NCBI RefSeq assembly: GCF_001050235.1
Contig: NZ_DF967972.1
Coordinates: forward strand, 3,686,724 to 3,750,723
Reading direction: 5' to 3'
DNA from: Longilinea arvoryzae
GTDB lineage: Bacteria > Chloroflexota > Anaerolineae > Anaerolineales > Anaerolineaceae
DNA: 64,000 nt
Of this stretch, positions 55,107 through 63,640 are shown one piece after another. A program made the position numbers and the translations under genes. The notes beneath the pieces are model-generated. The model was not told the origin of the DNA. It made no database searches and saw only the letters and a program-made list of their open reading frames with translations. How positions within the stretch are numbered: position 1 is the first letter of the stretch; every line of letters starts with the position of its first letter.

Positions 55107-55547
55107 ATGAATTCAATTTTGACAAAATGCCCGATCTGCGGCAACGAACTGGCCGTGACCCGCCTCTACTGCCCGCAATGCGATACGACCATCGAAGGCC
55201 ATTTCAGCCAGGGTCGCAATCCCTTTGCCAACCTCACCACCGAACAGATGCAATTTGCGCTCACGTTCATCCGCTGCGAAGGGCGCTTCAACCGCATGGA
55301 AGAAGAGCTCAGCCTCTCCTATCCGACGTTGCGCAACCGGCTCAACGAAGTCATCCGCGCGCTGGGTTTTGATCCCGGGCGGGAAGAACCGCAGCCTGCG
55401 GTGACGCGCCTGAGCGCGGAAGACCGGATGCGCATTCTGGACGACCTTGCCCAGGGCAAAATTACCTCGGAAGAGGCTCAACAACAGCTTCGCGGCGTCA
55501 AGACCGCCGATAGCGTTGAGCCCAATCCTGCTGACAGGAAGGCATAA
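55107..55547 (+). CDS. DUF2089 family zinc-ribbon protein
   Basis: 146 aa. N-terminal CPxCG zinc ribbon ('KCPICGNELAVTRLYCPQC', Cys 8, 11, 23, 26), then a helix-turn-helix-like segment 'QMQFALTFIRCEGRFNRMEEELSLSYPTLRNRLNEVIRALGF' typical of DUF2089, then a SHOCT-like helix pair 'EDRMRILDDLAQGKITSEEAQQQL'. The layout suggests DNA binding. GGAGAA precedes the ATG. It is followed after 2 bases by a gene whose N-terminus repeats the SHOCT-like motif. Confidence 0.85.
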   Translation: MNSILTKCPICGNELAVTRLYCPQCDTTIEGHFSQGRNPFANLTTEQMQFALTFIRCEGRFNRMEEELSLSYPTLRNRLNEVIRALGFDPGREEPQPAVTRLSAEDRMRILDDLAQGKITSEEAQQQLRGVKTADSVEPNPADRKA

Positions 55548-55549
55548 CC

Positions 55550-55942
55550 ATGGTACAGACAGAAGAACGCCTGCGTGTTTTAAAAATGCTTCAGGAAGGC
55601 AAGATCTCCGCGACCGAGGCGGCGCAGATTCTCGAAGCCCTCGAAGAAATTCCTTCCCCCAGCGCGCCCAAGACGCCCGCATCGGCGTCGATACCCAGCC
55701 GGCCCGGAAAGTGGTTTCGCGTTCAGGTCACAGACACCAACACCGGCAAAACCCGCGTCAATGTGCGCCTGCCGCTGAACATGGTCTCGGCGGGTGTGAA
55801 GATGGGTATGAAGTTTTCGCCCGAGGTCGAAGGCCTGGACGTGAACGAGTTAATGGCCTTCATCAATTCCGGCGAGGTCGGCCAGATCGTCGACGTGACG
55901 GATATTGAAGACGGCGAGCACGTCGAAGTCTTTATCGAATAA
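55550..55942 (+). CDS. SHOCT/YvlB-N-like domain protein
   Basis: 130 aa. N-terminal helix pair 'EERLRVLKMLQEGKISATEAAQILEALEE' (about 5-33), a Pro/Ser linker, then a beta-rich domain 'WFRVQVTDTNTGKTRVNVRLPLNMVSAGVKMGMKFSPEVEG' and 'IVDVTDIEDGEHVEVFIE'. The same layout is found at the start of YvlB/DUF4097-type proteins next to DUF2089 genes in Firmicutes and Chloroflexi. Co-transcribed with the DUF2089 gene (2-base gap); probably a partner. Confidence 0.8.
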   Translation: MVQTEERLRVLKMLQEGKISATEAAQILEALEEIPSPSAPKTPASASIPSRPGKWFRVQVTDTNTGKTRVNVRLPLNMVSAGVKMGMKFSPEVEGLDVNELMAFINSGEVGQIVDVTDIEDGEHVEVFIE

Positions 55943-56089
55943 CCTTCCCGGATCATTCCGGCTGCCGGTCAGCCGATCAAGTCAAGCACACAATCGATCG
56001 AAAGGATAATAGCCCCCGGGCTCCCGTAGCCAGACTGGACGCGGCTGTGGAAGTGATCTCCCGGTTTGGATGGCTTTGGTTTTAATCCG

Positions 56090-57421
56090 ATGACGAACAC
56101 AGAAATTCCTCAAACTTCAAAAGAATCAAAGGGCTGGCTGAAGTTGTTTGCCCCCATCTGGATCGGGCAGGCCTTCTCCCTGTTTGGAAGCGCGCTGGTG
56201 CAGTTCGCACTGGTGTGGTGGATGACGCAAAAAACCGGCTCGGCGGCCGTGCTGGCGACGGCATCGATGGTCGCCATGCTGCCCGAAGTCTTCCTGGGGC
56301 CATTTGCCGGCGCGTTGGTGGACCGCTGGAACCGCCGCCGGGTGATGATCATCGCCGATGGCAGCGTTGCATTGGTGACGCTGGGGTTGGTCTTACTCTT
56401 CGCCACCGGTCATGTCGAAATCTGGCATGTCTACGTGGCGCTGTTCCTGCGTTCGCTGGGCGGATCCTTCCATTGGCCGGCCATGCAGGCGTCGGTAAGC
56501 CTGATGGTGCCCGAGAAGCATCTCGCCCGCGTCTCTGGCGCCAACCAGGCGTTGCAGGGCCTGCTGCGCATTGCAGCGCCGCCGCTGGGCGCCTTGCTGC
56601 TGATGGCGCTGCCCATGTTCGCCGTGCTCATGATCGACATTGTCACCGCCGCCATTGCCATCCTGCCCCTGGCGCTGGCGCATATTCCGCAGCCAGTACG
56701 CTCGGACAGCGAAGCCACCGTCACTCCGAGACAGGTGCTGCGCGACGTGAAGGAGGGCATCCGTTATCTGGTTGCCTGGCCCGGATTACTGGGAGTCATG
56801 CTGCTGGCCTGTATGATCAATTTCTTCCTCTCCCCCACCGGCGCTTTCCTTCCGCTGCTGGTCACCGACCACTTCAAGGGTGGCGCGTTTCAACTCGGCT
56901 GGTTGGAATCCGTTCAGGGAATTGGACTGCTGGCCGGTGGACTGCTGCTCAGCGTTTGGGGCGGTTTCAAACGTCGCATCATCACCAGTCTATTGGGAGT
57001 GATTGGCGTTGGAGCAGGGATTCTTCTGGTCGGGTTGGCGCCAGCCAATCTGTATGTGCTGGCGCTGGTCGGCCTGGCCATCACCGGTGTGATGCTGTCG
57101 CTGGCCAACGGACCGTTGTTTGCCATCTTCCAAACCTCCATTGCGCCTGAAATGCAGGGACGCATGTTCACCCTCATCACCAGCCTGGCCGGGCTCATGT
57201 CGCCCCTGGGCATGGCCATCTCAGCCCCCATTGGCGAGTACCTGGGTGTACGCTCCTGGTATATACTGGCCGGCGGGTTGACTGTCTTTATGGGCGTGGT
57301 GGGGTTGATGATCCCCACCATCCTGAAGATCGAAGAACAGGCCAGGGACCGTATCCAAAACGCGAACCTGGGGCTGCAGCCGGCCAGTGAGAAGGTCGCC
57401 TCCCAACCAGCCGCCGATTAA
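56090..57421 (+). CDS. MFS exporter (MFS_3/enterobactin-exporter type)
   Basis: 443 aa with 12 membrane helices. 'LFAPIWIGQAFSLFGSALVQFALVWWMTQKTGSAAVLA' and 'FAGALVDRWNRRRVMIIADGSVALVTLGL' (motif A, DRWNRRR) are typical of proton-driven drug or siderophore exporters. Substrate unknown. The ATG at 56090 is preferred; a TTG at 56066 is in frame. No Shine-Dalgarno. Monocistronic. Confidence 0.92.
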   Translation: MTNTEIPQTSKESKGWLKLFAPIWIGQAFSLFGSALVQFALVWWMTQKTGSAAVLATASMVAMLPEVFLGPFAGALVDRWNRRRVMIIADGSVALVTLGLVLLFATGHVEIWHVYVALFLRSLGGSFHWPAMQASVSLMVPEKHLARVSGANQALQGLLRIAAPPLGALLLMALPMFAVLMIDIVTAAIAILPLALAHIPQPVRSDSEATVTPRQVLRDVKEGIRYLVAWPGLLGVMLLACMINFFLSPTGAFLPLLVTDHFKGGAFQLGWLESVQGIGLLAGGLLLSVWGGFKRRIITSLLGVIGVGAGILLVGLAPANLYVLALVGLAITGVMLSLANGPLFAIFQTSIAPEMQGRMFTLITSLAGLMSPLGMAISAPIGEYLGVRSWYILAGGLTVFMGVVGLMIPTILKIEEQARDRIQNANLGLQPASEKVASQPAAD

Positions 57422-57446
57422 TTCGCAGCCTGTGATGTAAATGACC

Positions 57447-57474
57447 GGGGCAGCAGTCGATGGATTGCCGCCCC
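57447..57474. terminator. Hairpin between convergent MFS and desaturase genes
   Basis: GGGGCAGCA/TGCCGCCCC (57447-57455, 57466-57474), one mismatch, with flanking AT-rich runs. Confidence 0.5.
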
Positions 57475-57495
57475 ATTTGCTTCTATTTTTATGCG

Positions 57496-58572
57496 TTAGA
57501 GCATATCGTGAAAGCTGAGCATCCGGTTGCGGTTACCCTCATCGATCAAAGCCAGGCGTACGGTTTGAAACCCGTCCCGGAAACGGATGACCTGCGAATA
57601 TTTTTGGATCAGGGGATTCTCGCGGTAGCAAGCCTCCAGGTTGTAATTGGGGATGCGCGGGCTGAGATGGTGAACCTGGTGGAAGCCGATGTTGCCGGAG
57701 AGCCATTGCAGAACCCGGGGTAATTTGTAATAGGATGCACCCAACAGCGCCGAAGCGACATAATTCCACTGGTCATCTCGCGCCCAGTAGGCGCCTGCGA
57801 ACTGGTGCTGGATGTAAAACATCCAGATGCCGCCCATGCCCGCGATCCACAACACGGGTAAAAAGATTCTGGCGTAATTCCAAAAGCCACCCAACAGGAG
57901 ACTGCTGACCGCTCCGACCGCCACGATGGCCAGGTCAGCCCATAGTACGTTCATGTTTTCTTTACGACCAAATCTGGGTATGGGGAAACGGTGCAGGATG
58001 AAAAAGGTGAAAACCGGTCCCAGGCCGAACATGATGAGCGGGAACCGGAAAAGCCGGTAGCCGATGCGCTGAATCAGCGGCAGGGCGCGGTATTCTTTCA
58101 CGGTCAGCGTGGTCACATCGCCAATACCGCGTTTATCCAGGTTGCCGCTGGTGGCATGATGGATGGCATGCGCGTGCCACCAATGCTCACTCGGCGTCCA
58201 GACCAGCACGCCCAGCAGAAACCCGACGATTTTATTCGCCTGGCGGGAGGGCAAAAACGAGTTATGCCCGCAGTCGTGAAAGAAAATGAACAGACGCACC
58301 AGTAAACCGGCCGTTGGAATCGCCAGGCCCAGGGTGAGCCAATAAGAGAATTCCAGGCTGCGATACATTGCGTACATCAGGGCATAGAAAGGCACCAGGG
58401 TATTGACCAGTTGCCAGACGGCCTTGCGGGTGTCGGCGCGCTGGTAAGGTGCCAGGAGCGGCGCAAGCTCCTTCATCGTTGGCAGCGCCGGAGTTGCTGG
58501 CGCGGTTGGTTGTGGATCAGGGGATACCTCTTCCACCCGGGGTGGGATCGTATCAATAATATTGTTTATCAT
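57496..58572 (-). CDS. Fatty acid desaturase (membrane type)
   Basis: 358 aa. Three His boxes: 'FFHDCGHNSF' (HxxxH, about 112), 'HWWHAHAIHHATSGN' (about 143) and 'NIGFHQVHHLSPRIPNY' (HxxHH, about 310). Four membrane helices. It inserts a double bond in acyl chains of membrane lipids using O2 and an electron donor, implying that the host meets oxygen. AAGGAG precedes the ATG and a palindromic operator lies just upstream. Confidence 0.93.
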   Translation of the reverse strand: MINNIIDTIPPRVEEVSPDPQPTAPATPALPTMKELAPLLAPYQRADTRKAVWQLVNTLVPFYALMYAMYRSLEFSYWLTLGLAIPTAGLLVRLFIFFHDCGHNSFLPSRQANKIVGFLLGVLVWTPSEHWWHAHAIHHATSGNLDKRGIGDVTTLTVKEYRALPLIQRIGYRLFRFPLIMFGLGPVFTFFILHRFPIPRFGRKENMNVLWADLAIVAVGAVSSLLLGGFWNYARIFLPVLWIAGMGGIWMFYIQHQFAGAYWARDDQWNYVASALLGASYYKLPRVLQWLSGNIGFHQVHHLSPRIPNYNLEACYRENPLIQKYSQVIRFRDGFQTVRLALIDEGNRNRMLSFHDML

Positions 58573-58588
58573 AAATATCTCCTTATTC

Positions 58589-58604
58589 GTTACTTAGTGT
58601 AACG
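58589..58604. promoter_or_regulatory. Palindromic operator upstream of the desaturase gene
   Basis: CGTTAC/GTAACG arms (58589-58594, 58599-58604) around a short centre, 17 bases before the ATG. The size and sequence suit a TetR-family repressor of lipid genes (FadR/DesT-like). No regulator gene is adjacent. Confidence 0.55.
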
Positions 58605-58620
58605 AAACAGGCTGCCTGAC

Positions 58621-58648
58621 AAAACGCCCCGCCTTCACATTCGCGGGG
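58621..58648 (-). terminator. Terminator of the AspT-type transporter gene
   Basis: On the minus strand CCCCGC/GCGGGG arms (58643-58648, 58627-58632) are followed by GTTTTGT. Confidence 0.65.
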
Positions 58649-58689
58649 TGTCTTTGGGCCTGGGAGACTGTGAGGGTCACATGACCCGG

Positions 58690-60327
58690 TTACAGAAAAA
58701 GGATCAACAGCACCTGCGCCAGCAGGATCTTCACGATCATGGCCACCGGATAAACGGTGGCGTAACCGATATTGGGGAGTTCATTCCCGCTTTGTTCCAG
58801 GCCGAAACCCAGCACAGCCGGTTGGGTTTGCAGCCCCGCCAGCACGCCCACCATCAGGCTCATCGGAATGCGCAGCACCTTGTGCCCCATCCACAGGGTT
58901 GCCAGCCCGGTGATGCAGGTGATTGCCGCGCCGGCTCCCAAAACCAGCCAACCGTCGCCCTGTCGCAGGGTCGAAAAAAAAGCGTAACCGGCGCGCGTAC
59001 CCACGCCGGCCAGGAACAGGACCAGGCCCACCTGGCGTAGGGTCAAGTTGGCGCTGTAGGGAATTTCCCACATAATCGGGCCGGTGCGTCCCAGCGCGCC
59101 CAGCGCCAGCCCAACCACCAGCGTTCCGCCGGCCAGTCCCAGGCGCAGGGTCACGCCCCCGGGCAGTGGAATGGGAATCATGCCTACCAGCAATCCGAGC
59201 GCCACCCCGAGTCCGAAGGCCAACACATCGATCTCACTGACAGCCCGGTAGGAATCCCCGAAGAAATTCGCCACCGGCGTCAACTGGTTGTGCGGCGCCA
59301 GGATGCGCACCTGATCTCCCAGCGCCAGCAGGGTATCACCGTGCGGCAGAATCTCCAGATCGCCGTGCCGCACCCGGCTGACGATGGCGCCGAAGCGTTC
59401 ACCCAGGTGCAAATCACGCAGTTTGCGGCCGGCCACCTCCGGATCGGAAACAAAGACCCGCCGCCGGTCGAAAACGCGCATATCGAATTCGAGCCGCTCT
59501 GCCGCCGGTTGGCCCAGTACCGCCGCCACCCGTTCCAATTCGTCGCGCCGTCCCACCATACTGATCAGGTCGCCCACCGCCAGGTGGTCCTGGCCGTTCA
59601 CCAGATGCACCTGTCCGGCATGTTTCAGGCGGCCAAATATGACATCCCAATCGTTGCCAGAAACCAGTTCTGCGATGGAAGCCTGTTGATCGGCCTGCAC
59701 GCGCACCGTGCAACTGTCCAGCGGTTCAAGATCCACGCCGAATTCATGCGCCCGCTCCATTTCGGCGTGATAATCGATCCTCCATAACCGCTGCAGCAGG
59801 TAGATCACCAGGATCATGCCCAGGACGCCCATCGGGTAGGTCAGCGAATAGGCGATCACCGGCTCGGCGGTCATCTGATCGACCAGGGCAGCCGGCGCGG
59901 TCGCGCGCACATGCTCCAGAACGCCGGCCAGCGCCGGCGTATTGGTCAGGCTGCCGGCGAACATACCGGCGGCCAGGGGTGTTTTGATTTGAAAAATCAC
60001 CTTTGCGGCGGCGACGAGTCCGCCGGCCAGCGCCAGCATACCCGCCACCAGCAGGTTGGTCTTCATGCCCTGCCGGCGCAGCGAACCGAAAAATATCGAA
60101 CCGCTGCTCAAGCCGATCGTGTATACAAAAAGCACCAGTCCCAGGTTGTACACGACCTCGGGCAGTTTCAGATCGGGATCCAGCGCGCCGAATGCCAGGC
60201 CGACGAACAGCACCGCGGCTACGCCCAGGCTGGCGCCGCCGACCTTCAACCGGCCCAGCGGGTAACCGATGGCTGCCACCAGAAAGAGCAGCAGCAGCGG
60301 ATTATCGCGTAATATTTGAAGGAACAT
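58690..60327 (-). CDS. Aspartate:alanine-exchanger-type transporter (AspT/YidE family)
   Basis: 545 aa. Two blocks of about five helices (about 1-175 and 370-545) flank two cytoplasmic TrkA-C domains (about 190-270, 'VDLEPLDSCTVRVQADQQASIAEL', and 275-360, 'VFDRRRVFVSDPEVAGRKLRDLHLGERFGAIVSRVRHGD'). Both membrane blocks carry the AspT duplicate motif ('VGLAFGALDP', 'VGLALGALGRTGPIMWEIPYSANL'). It may exchange amino acids or dicarboxylates. The ATG at 60327 gives the standard membrane-start; the longer frame would run into the rhomboid gene. Confidence 0.9.
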   Translation of the reverse strand: MFLQILRDNPLLLLFLVAAIGYPLGRLKVGGASLGVAAVLFVGLAFGALDPDLKLPEVVYNLGLVLFVYTIGLSSGSIFFGSLRRQGMKTNLLVAGMLALAGGLVAAAKVIFQIKTPLAAGMFAGSLTNTPALAGVLEHVRATAPAALVDQMTAEPVIAYSLTYPMGVLGMILVIYLLQRLWRIDYHAEMERAHEFGVDLEPLDSCTVRVQADQQASIAELVSGNDWDVIFGRLKHAGQVHLVNGQDHLAVGDLISMVGRRDELERVAAVLGQPAAERLEFDMRVFDRRRVFVSDPEVAGRKLRDLHLGERFGAIVSRVRHGDLEILPHGDTLLALGDQVRILAPHNQLTPVANFFGDSYRAVSEIDVLAFGLGVALGLLVGMIPIPLPGGVTLRLGLAGGTLVVGLALGALGRTGPIMWEIPYSANLTLRQVGLVLFLAGVGTRAGYAFFSTLRQGDGWLVLGAGAAITCITGLATLWMGHKVLRIPMSLMVGVLAGLQTQPAVLGFGLEQSGNELPNIGYATVYPVAMIVKILLAQVLLILFL

Positions 60328-60341
60328 ACCAGAAGGTTCGC

Positions 60342-61094
60342 TTATTTGATCAGAAACGCCATGACCCCGAAGAGCAGCGTCACTGCCGCTCCGACCAGGA
60401 TCGTCAGGTTGCTGTCGCGCTGGTCCACCAGTTCGAACCCACCCGGGATCTCGGTCACTTTCCAGAGCGGACCGCCGAACCACGCCAGGAGGAGGCCGCC
60501 CATCAGCCCGCCCAGGTGGCCGTTGTTATCGACGCTGCCCATCAACCCCATGGCGAGGTTGATCACCACAATGACGATCGTGTTCGCCAGCATGGCCCTG
60601 GCATTGCGAAACAACTTGCGGTTCTGATAGATGAAAATTCCTTCGGCCGCGACCAGGCCGAAAATGGCCGTGGAAGCGCCCAGGGAGGGGTTTGCCGTGA
60701 GTAAGAACGACATCACGTTCCCGGCAAAACCGCTGACCATGTACAGGATTGTGTAGCGCAGGTGGCCGTATTGTTGCTCGAGCCCACGCCCGATGGCAAA
60801 CAGCGCGTACATATTGAAGAAGATATGCGCCACCGATCCATGCAGCCACATGGGTGTAATCAGCCGCCAGTACTGTCCGGCCACGATATATTCATTGATT
60901 TTCATGCCGTACAGCGCCGGAATATCATATCCGGTGAGCGCTTTGGCGATCACCTGGGCCAGATAAACCAGGACGCAGGATCCGATCAAGAAATAAGTCA
61001 CGTACGGTTTTTGAGCCGGTAAACGCCAGCGAACGATGGGTTGAGGCGGGGGGTTGACCGGGCCTTCGCTTGTTCCCGAATAAGGGTTGTTCAT
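60342..61094 (-). CDS. Rhomboid-family intramembrane serine protease
   Basis: 250 aa with six to seven membrane helices. Catalytic Ser in 'LGASTAIFGLVAAEG' (GxSx, about 140) and His in 'NNGHLGGLMGGLLLAW' (about 192); 'SVAHIFFNMYALFAIG' is the oxyanion-helix HxxxN element (about 90-100). It cleaves membrane proteins within the bilayer. Its start overlaps the gmk stop by 4 bases. The next gene downstream is the AspT-type transporter, 15 bases away. Confidence 0.94.
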   Translation of the reverse strand: MNNPYSGTSEGPVNPPPQPIVRWRLPAQKPYVTYFLIGSCVLVYLAQVIAKALTGYDIPALYGMKINEYIVAGQYWRLITPMWLHGSVAHIFFNMYALFAIGRGLEQQYGHLRYTILYMVSGFAGNVMSFLLTANPSLGASTAIFGLVAAEGIFIYQNRKLFRNARAMLANTIVIVVINLAMGLMGSVDNNGHLGGLMGGLLLAWFGGPLWKVTEIPGGFELVDQRDSNLTILVGAAVTLLFGVMAFLIK

Positions 61095-61729
61095 AAATTG
61101 ACCTTCCGGTGCGGATTGCGCATATGCTCGCTGGTGATGATCGAAATGATCTTATCCACCGTCTCGCCCAGGCAGCAGCGCTTGTTGGTGACGATATAGT
61201 CGAAAATTGGCAGCAGGGCCAGCTCCCCCGGCGCGGCCGTGATGCGGCGTTCGATCTGCTCGGGCGTATCGGTCCGGCGCCCCAGCAGCATCTCGCGCCA
61301 GTCCTGCTCGTTGGCCGGCGTGATGAAGATGAGCAGCGCTTCCGGGATCAATTCACGGAACTTGCGCGCACCCTGCACGTCCACCCGCATGATCACATCC
61401 AGGCCGCTGGCCATGGCATCCTGAATCTGCCGGCGTGGAACGCCCTTGTAATCGTTGTACACCAGGGCGCATTCAATGAGTTCGTTGTTTTGAATCATTT
61501 CCTGAAAACGTTCTTTGGTCAGAAAATGATAATCCACTCCATCGCGTTCGTTGACTCGCGGCGCGCGCGTGGTGGCAGTGACCACTTTATGCAGGGGCAT
61601 ACCGCGCTTGAGCAGTTCCTCGATCACGGCATCCTTCCCGACCCCGGACAGCCCGGAGATTACGATAAAAAGCGGTTGCGGTTTTTGCAGGTTGAAATCC
61701 AGGGTCGCCTTGCTCGCGTTTGATTCCAT
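61091..61729 (-). CDS. gmk: Guanylate kinase
   Basis: 212 aa. P-loop 'VISGLSGVGKDAVIEELL' (about 23-40; the usual GPSGxGK is GLSGVGKD here), GMP-binding 'VTATTRAPRVNERDGVDYHFL' with 'TTRxPRxxExxGxDY' (about 52-72) and 'LDVIMRVDVQGARKFRELIPEALLIFITP'. It phosphorylates GMP to GDP. First gene of an operon with the rhomboid and AspT-type genes. Confidence 0.94.
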   Translation of the reverse strand: MESNASKATLDFNLQKPQPLFIVISGLSGVGKDAVIEELLKRGMPLHKVVTATTRAPRVNERDGVDYHFLTKERFQEMIQNNELIECALVYNDYKGVPRRQIQDAMASGLDVIMRVDVQGARKFRELIPEALLIFITPANEQDWREMLLGRRTDTPEQIERRITAAPGELALLPIFDYIVTNKRCCLGETVDKIISIITSEHMRNPHRKVNL

Positions 61730-61829
61730 AAGTGAAAAGCGCCGGCTCCATCTTTCGAAAATCTACAAATTTCTAACAGTAGCATGATTATAATTGATTT
61801 AGGGACGAACAAATATCGGAGGATTGTGC

Positions 61830-62222
61830 ATGCCGACTTATGAATATCGTTGTCTCGATTGCCGCAGGCGCTTCGAGCTCTTTATGAAGTTTTCTGAATA
61901 TGGGACGAAACCCGTCACCTGCCCGCACTGCCAGAGCAGCCACGTGGAACGGCGCATCGGCAGGGTTCGCGTTGGGCGGTCGGATGAAAACCGGCTTTCC
62001 AATCTGGCTGACCCGGCCAACCTGGCCGCCATCGATGATAATCCACGCGCGCTGGGGAAGATGATGCGCGAAATGAGCCATGAAGTCGGTGAAGACATGG
62101 GCGGTGAATTCGACGAAGTCGTCTCGCGCCTTGAATCCGGGCAAAGCCCGGATGATATCGAACGGGAATTGCCCGATCTGGGCAGTGATTCCGGCGGCGG
62201 CCCGGGGGGCGCCGATCTCTAA
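61830..62222 (+). CDS. FmdB-type zinc-ribbon protein
   Basis: 130 aa. 'PTYEYRCLDCRRRFELFMKFSEYGTKPVTCPHCQSSHVERRI' is the FmdB/CxxC_CxxC regulatory-protein ribbon (two CxxC pairs). A central helical part and a Gly/Asp-rich tail ('SDSGGGPGGADL') follow. GGAGG 7 bases before ATG 61830. Convergent with the protease gene; the two stops share bases. Confidence 0.88.
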   Translation: MPTYEYRCLDCRRRFELFMKFSEYGTKPVTCPHCQSSHVERRIGRVRVGRSDENRLSNLADPANLAAIDDNPRALGKMMREMSHEVGEDMGGEFDEVVSRLESGQSPDDIERELPDLGSDSGGGPGGADL

Positions 62223-63499
62223 TTCGAGTTTGGCGTGCTTTTCACCAGACTTTGCAATTTACCGAAGGACGTCAGCCAGGATATCCGGTTGAGAAAATCG
62301 GCCAGGGTCGATGATTCGGCGCGCAGTTGGTTCACCGCCGGGCCAACCGGATCGCGACCAAAAGCCCCCACCGGCGCATCGGCGTAAGCCCCGTGGAAGG
62401 CAAAATAGGCCTGATTCAAACGCCGGATCTGGTAGCCGTGATCCCAGAAGAAACGCCGCCGCAGTTCCATGTATTGTTCGGCTTCATCGATCTTCCCTTC
62501 AGCCAGCAGTTCATCCACCCTGACCCGCGTGGTGTGCATTTCGGCGCGGTAATCAAAAGTCTGAGTCACAGAACTGGATCGCATCCAGGCCGGCGGTGAA
62601 ATTTTTTCGACAAAATCCAGTTGTGGAACCTGATCGGGATAATATTCACGCATGACCAGCCGCCCCACCTCGCCGCCGACGATCGAAGCCGTCGTTTCAT
62701 TCATCGTACGCAGCTCGGAGGTCGTCGAATAATTCCAACCCAACGGGCGGAAATCCAAAAAATTATGGGTCCATTCGTGGATGATCGTATCGCTCACCCA
62801 GGCCAGGTCGGAGGTGGATTGCACCATCGGAGGGTAGGTGCCCATCCCGCCAATTTCGGTGACCAGCGCTGAAACACCGAGGTTCTGTTCCACACGTTTT
62901 TCGAGCTCCGTGATCTGTTCCAGCGTCAAATCCGGCAGCAGTGAAATGAGGGCATCCTGATGGATGGTGTTGCGGGGCGAAATAATCAGGGCCAAAGGCA
63001 GGGGAGAAACGTGATACAGCAGCGGTGGCAGGGTTTGGCCGCCAAGCGTCAATCCCATTTCGGCCAACGCCTGACTGGCTTCTTCCTGGAGGATCGATTC
63101 GCAGATGGGTTCGAGTTTCCGGCGGCGAGCCTGCAGCTCGGTTTGTTGGATGACCAGATCGTGGGCAGTCTTTTTCGGGTCCGTTACTGTGGGATCGGCG
63201 TAGATCTTTTCGATTTGACTTTGGGTATCGTCCAGCTCGGAGATTAACGACATGCAATCCTGCACCGTGCGGGATTGATCGGCGACCGAAAGGTAACGCT
63301 GCGCGCCGAGCGCGCTCTGTTCGAGTTTTAGGAAAATCGCGTTCCATTCCCAACTTGTATAATCGAACTCGATGCCGCGCGTGAAACTGCGCACACGTTC
63401 GGTAAAATCCGCCGGCATATACACGCTGTTGGCCAACGTCAGGATGCACAGCACGCCTGCCAGAAGGACCGAATCGAAGTAACGCAGGAAGATTTTCAT
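62219..63499 (-). CDS. Membrane-anchored HExxH metalloprotease-like protein
   Basis: 426 aa. A single N-terminal membrane helix (about 8-28), a helical coiled-coil region (about 50-155), then a zinc motif HEWTH at 241-245 in 'SDTIIHEWTHNFLDFRPLGW', with 'MNETTASIVGGEVG' (Glu268 in an NExx motif 23 residues downstream) as a plausible third ligand, as in gluzincins. The extracytoplasmic domain may cleave or bind cell-surface proteins. No family recognised beyond the metal motif. Confidence 0.85.
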   Translation of the reverse strand: MKIFLRYFDSVLLAGVLCILTLANSVYMPADFTERVRSFTRGIEFDYTSWEWNAIFLKLEQSALGAQRYLSVADQSRTVQDCMSLISELDDTQSQIEKIYADPTVTDPKKTAHDLVIQQTELQARRRKLEPICESILQEEASQALAEMGLTLGGQTLPPLLYHVSPLPLALIISPRNTIHQDALISLLPDLTLEQITELEKRVEQNLGVSALVTEIGGMGTYPPMVQSTSDLAWVSDTIIHEWTHNFLDFRPLGWNYSTTSELRTMNETTASIVGGEVGRLVMREYYPDQVPQLDFVEKISPPAWMRSSSVTQTFDYRAEMHTTRVRVDELLAEGKIDEAEQYMELRRRFFWDHGYQIRRLNQAYFAFHGAYADAPVGAFGRDPVGPAVNQLRAESSTLADFLNRISWLTSFGKLQSLVKSTPNSN

Positions 63500-63599
63500 G
63501 CGAAGGTGATTATACCTTATGCCTCTTTACCGGTAACCCGCACGGAAATGATATGATAGGGTTATCCAGGCTGTCCTTTTTGATGACTTTTTCAACAGG

Positions 63600-63629
63600 A
63601 TGTAACTTTTTCGCCGCGGCTTCGTGTAA
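63600..63629 (+). promoter_or_regulatory. Candidate ECF-type promoter of the right-edge sigma gene
   Basis: TGTAAC (63600-63605) followed after about 17 bases by TCGTGTA is the layout of many self-regulated ECF promoters. Weak evidence from spacing alone. Confidence 0.35.
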
Positions 63630-63640
63630 CAGGTAGACCT

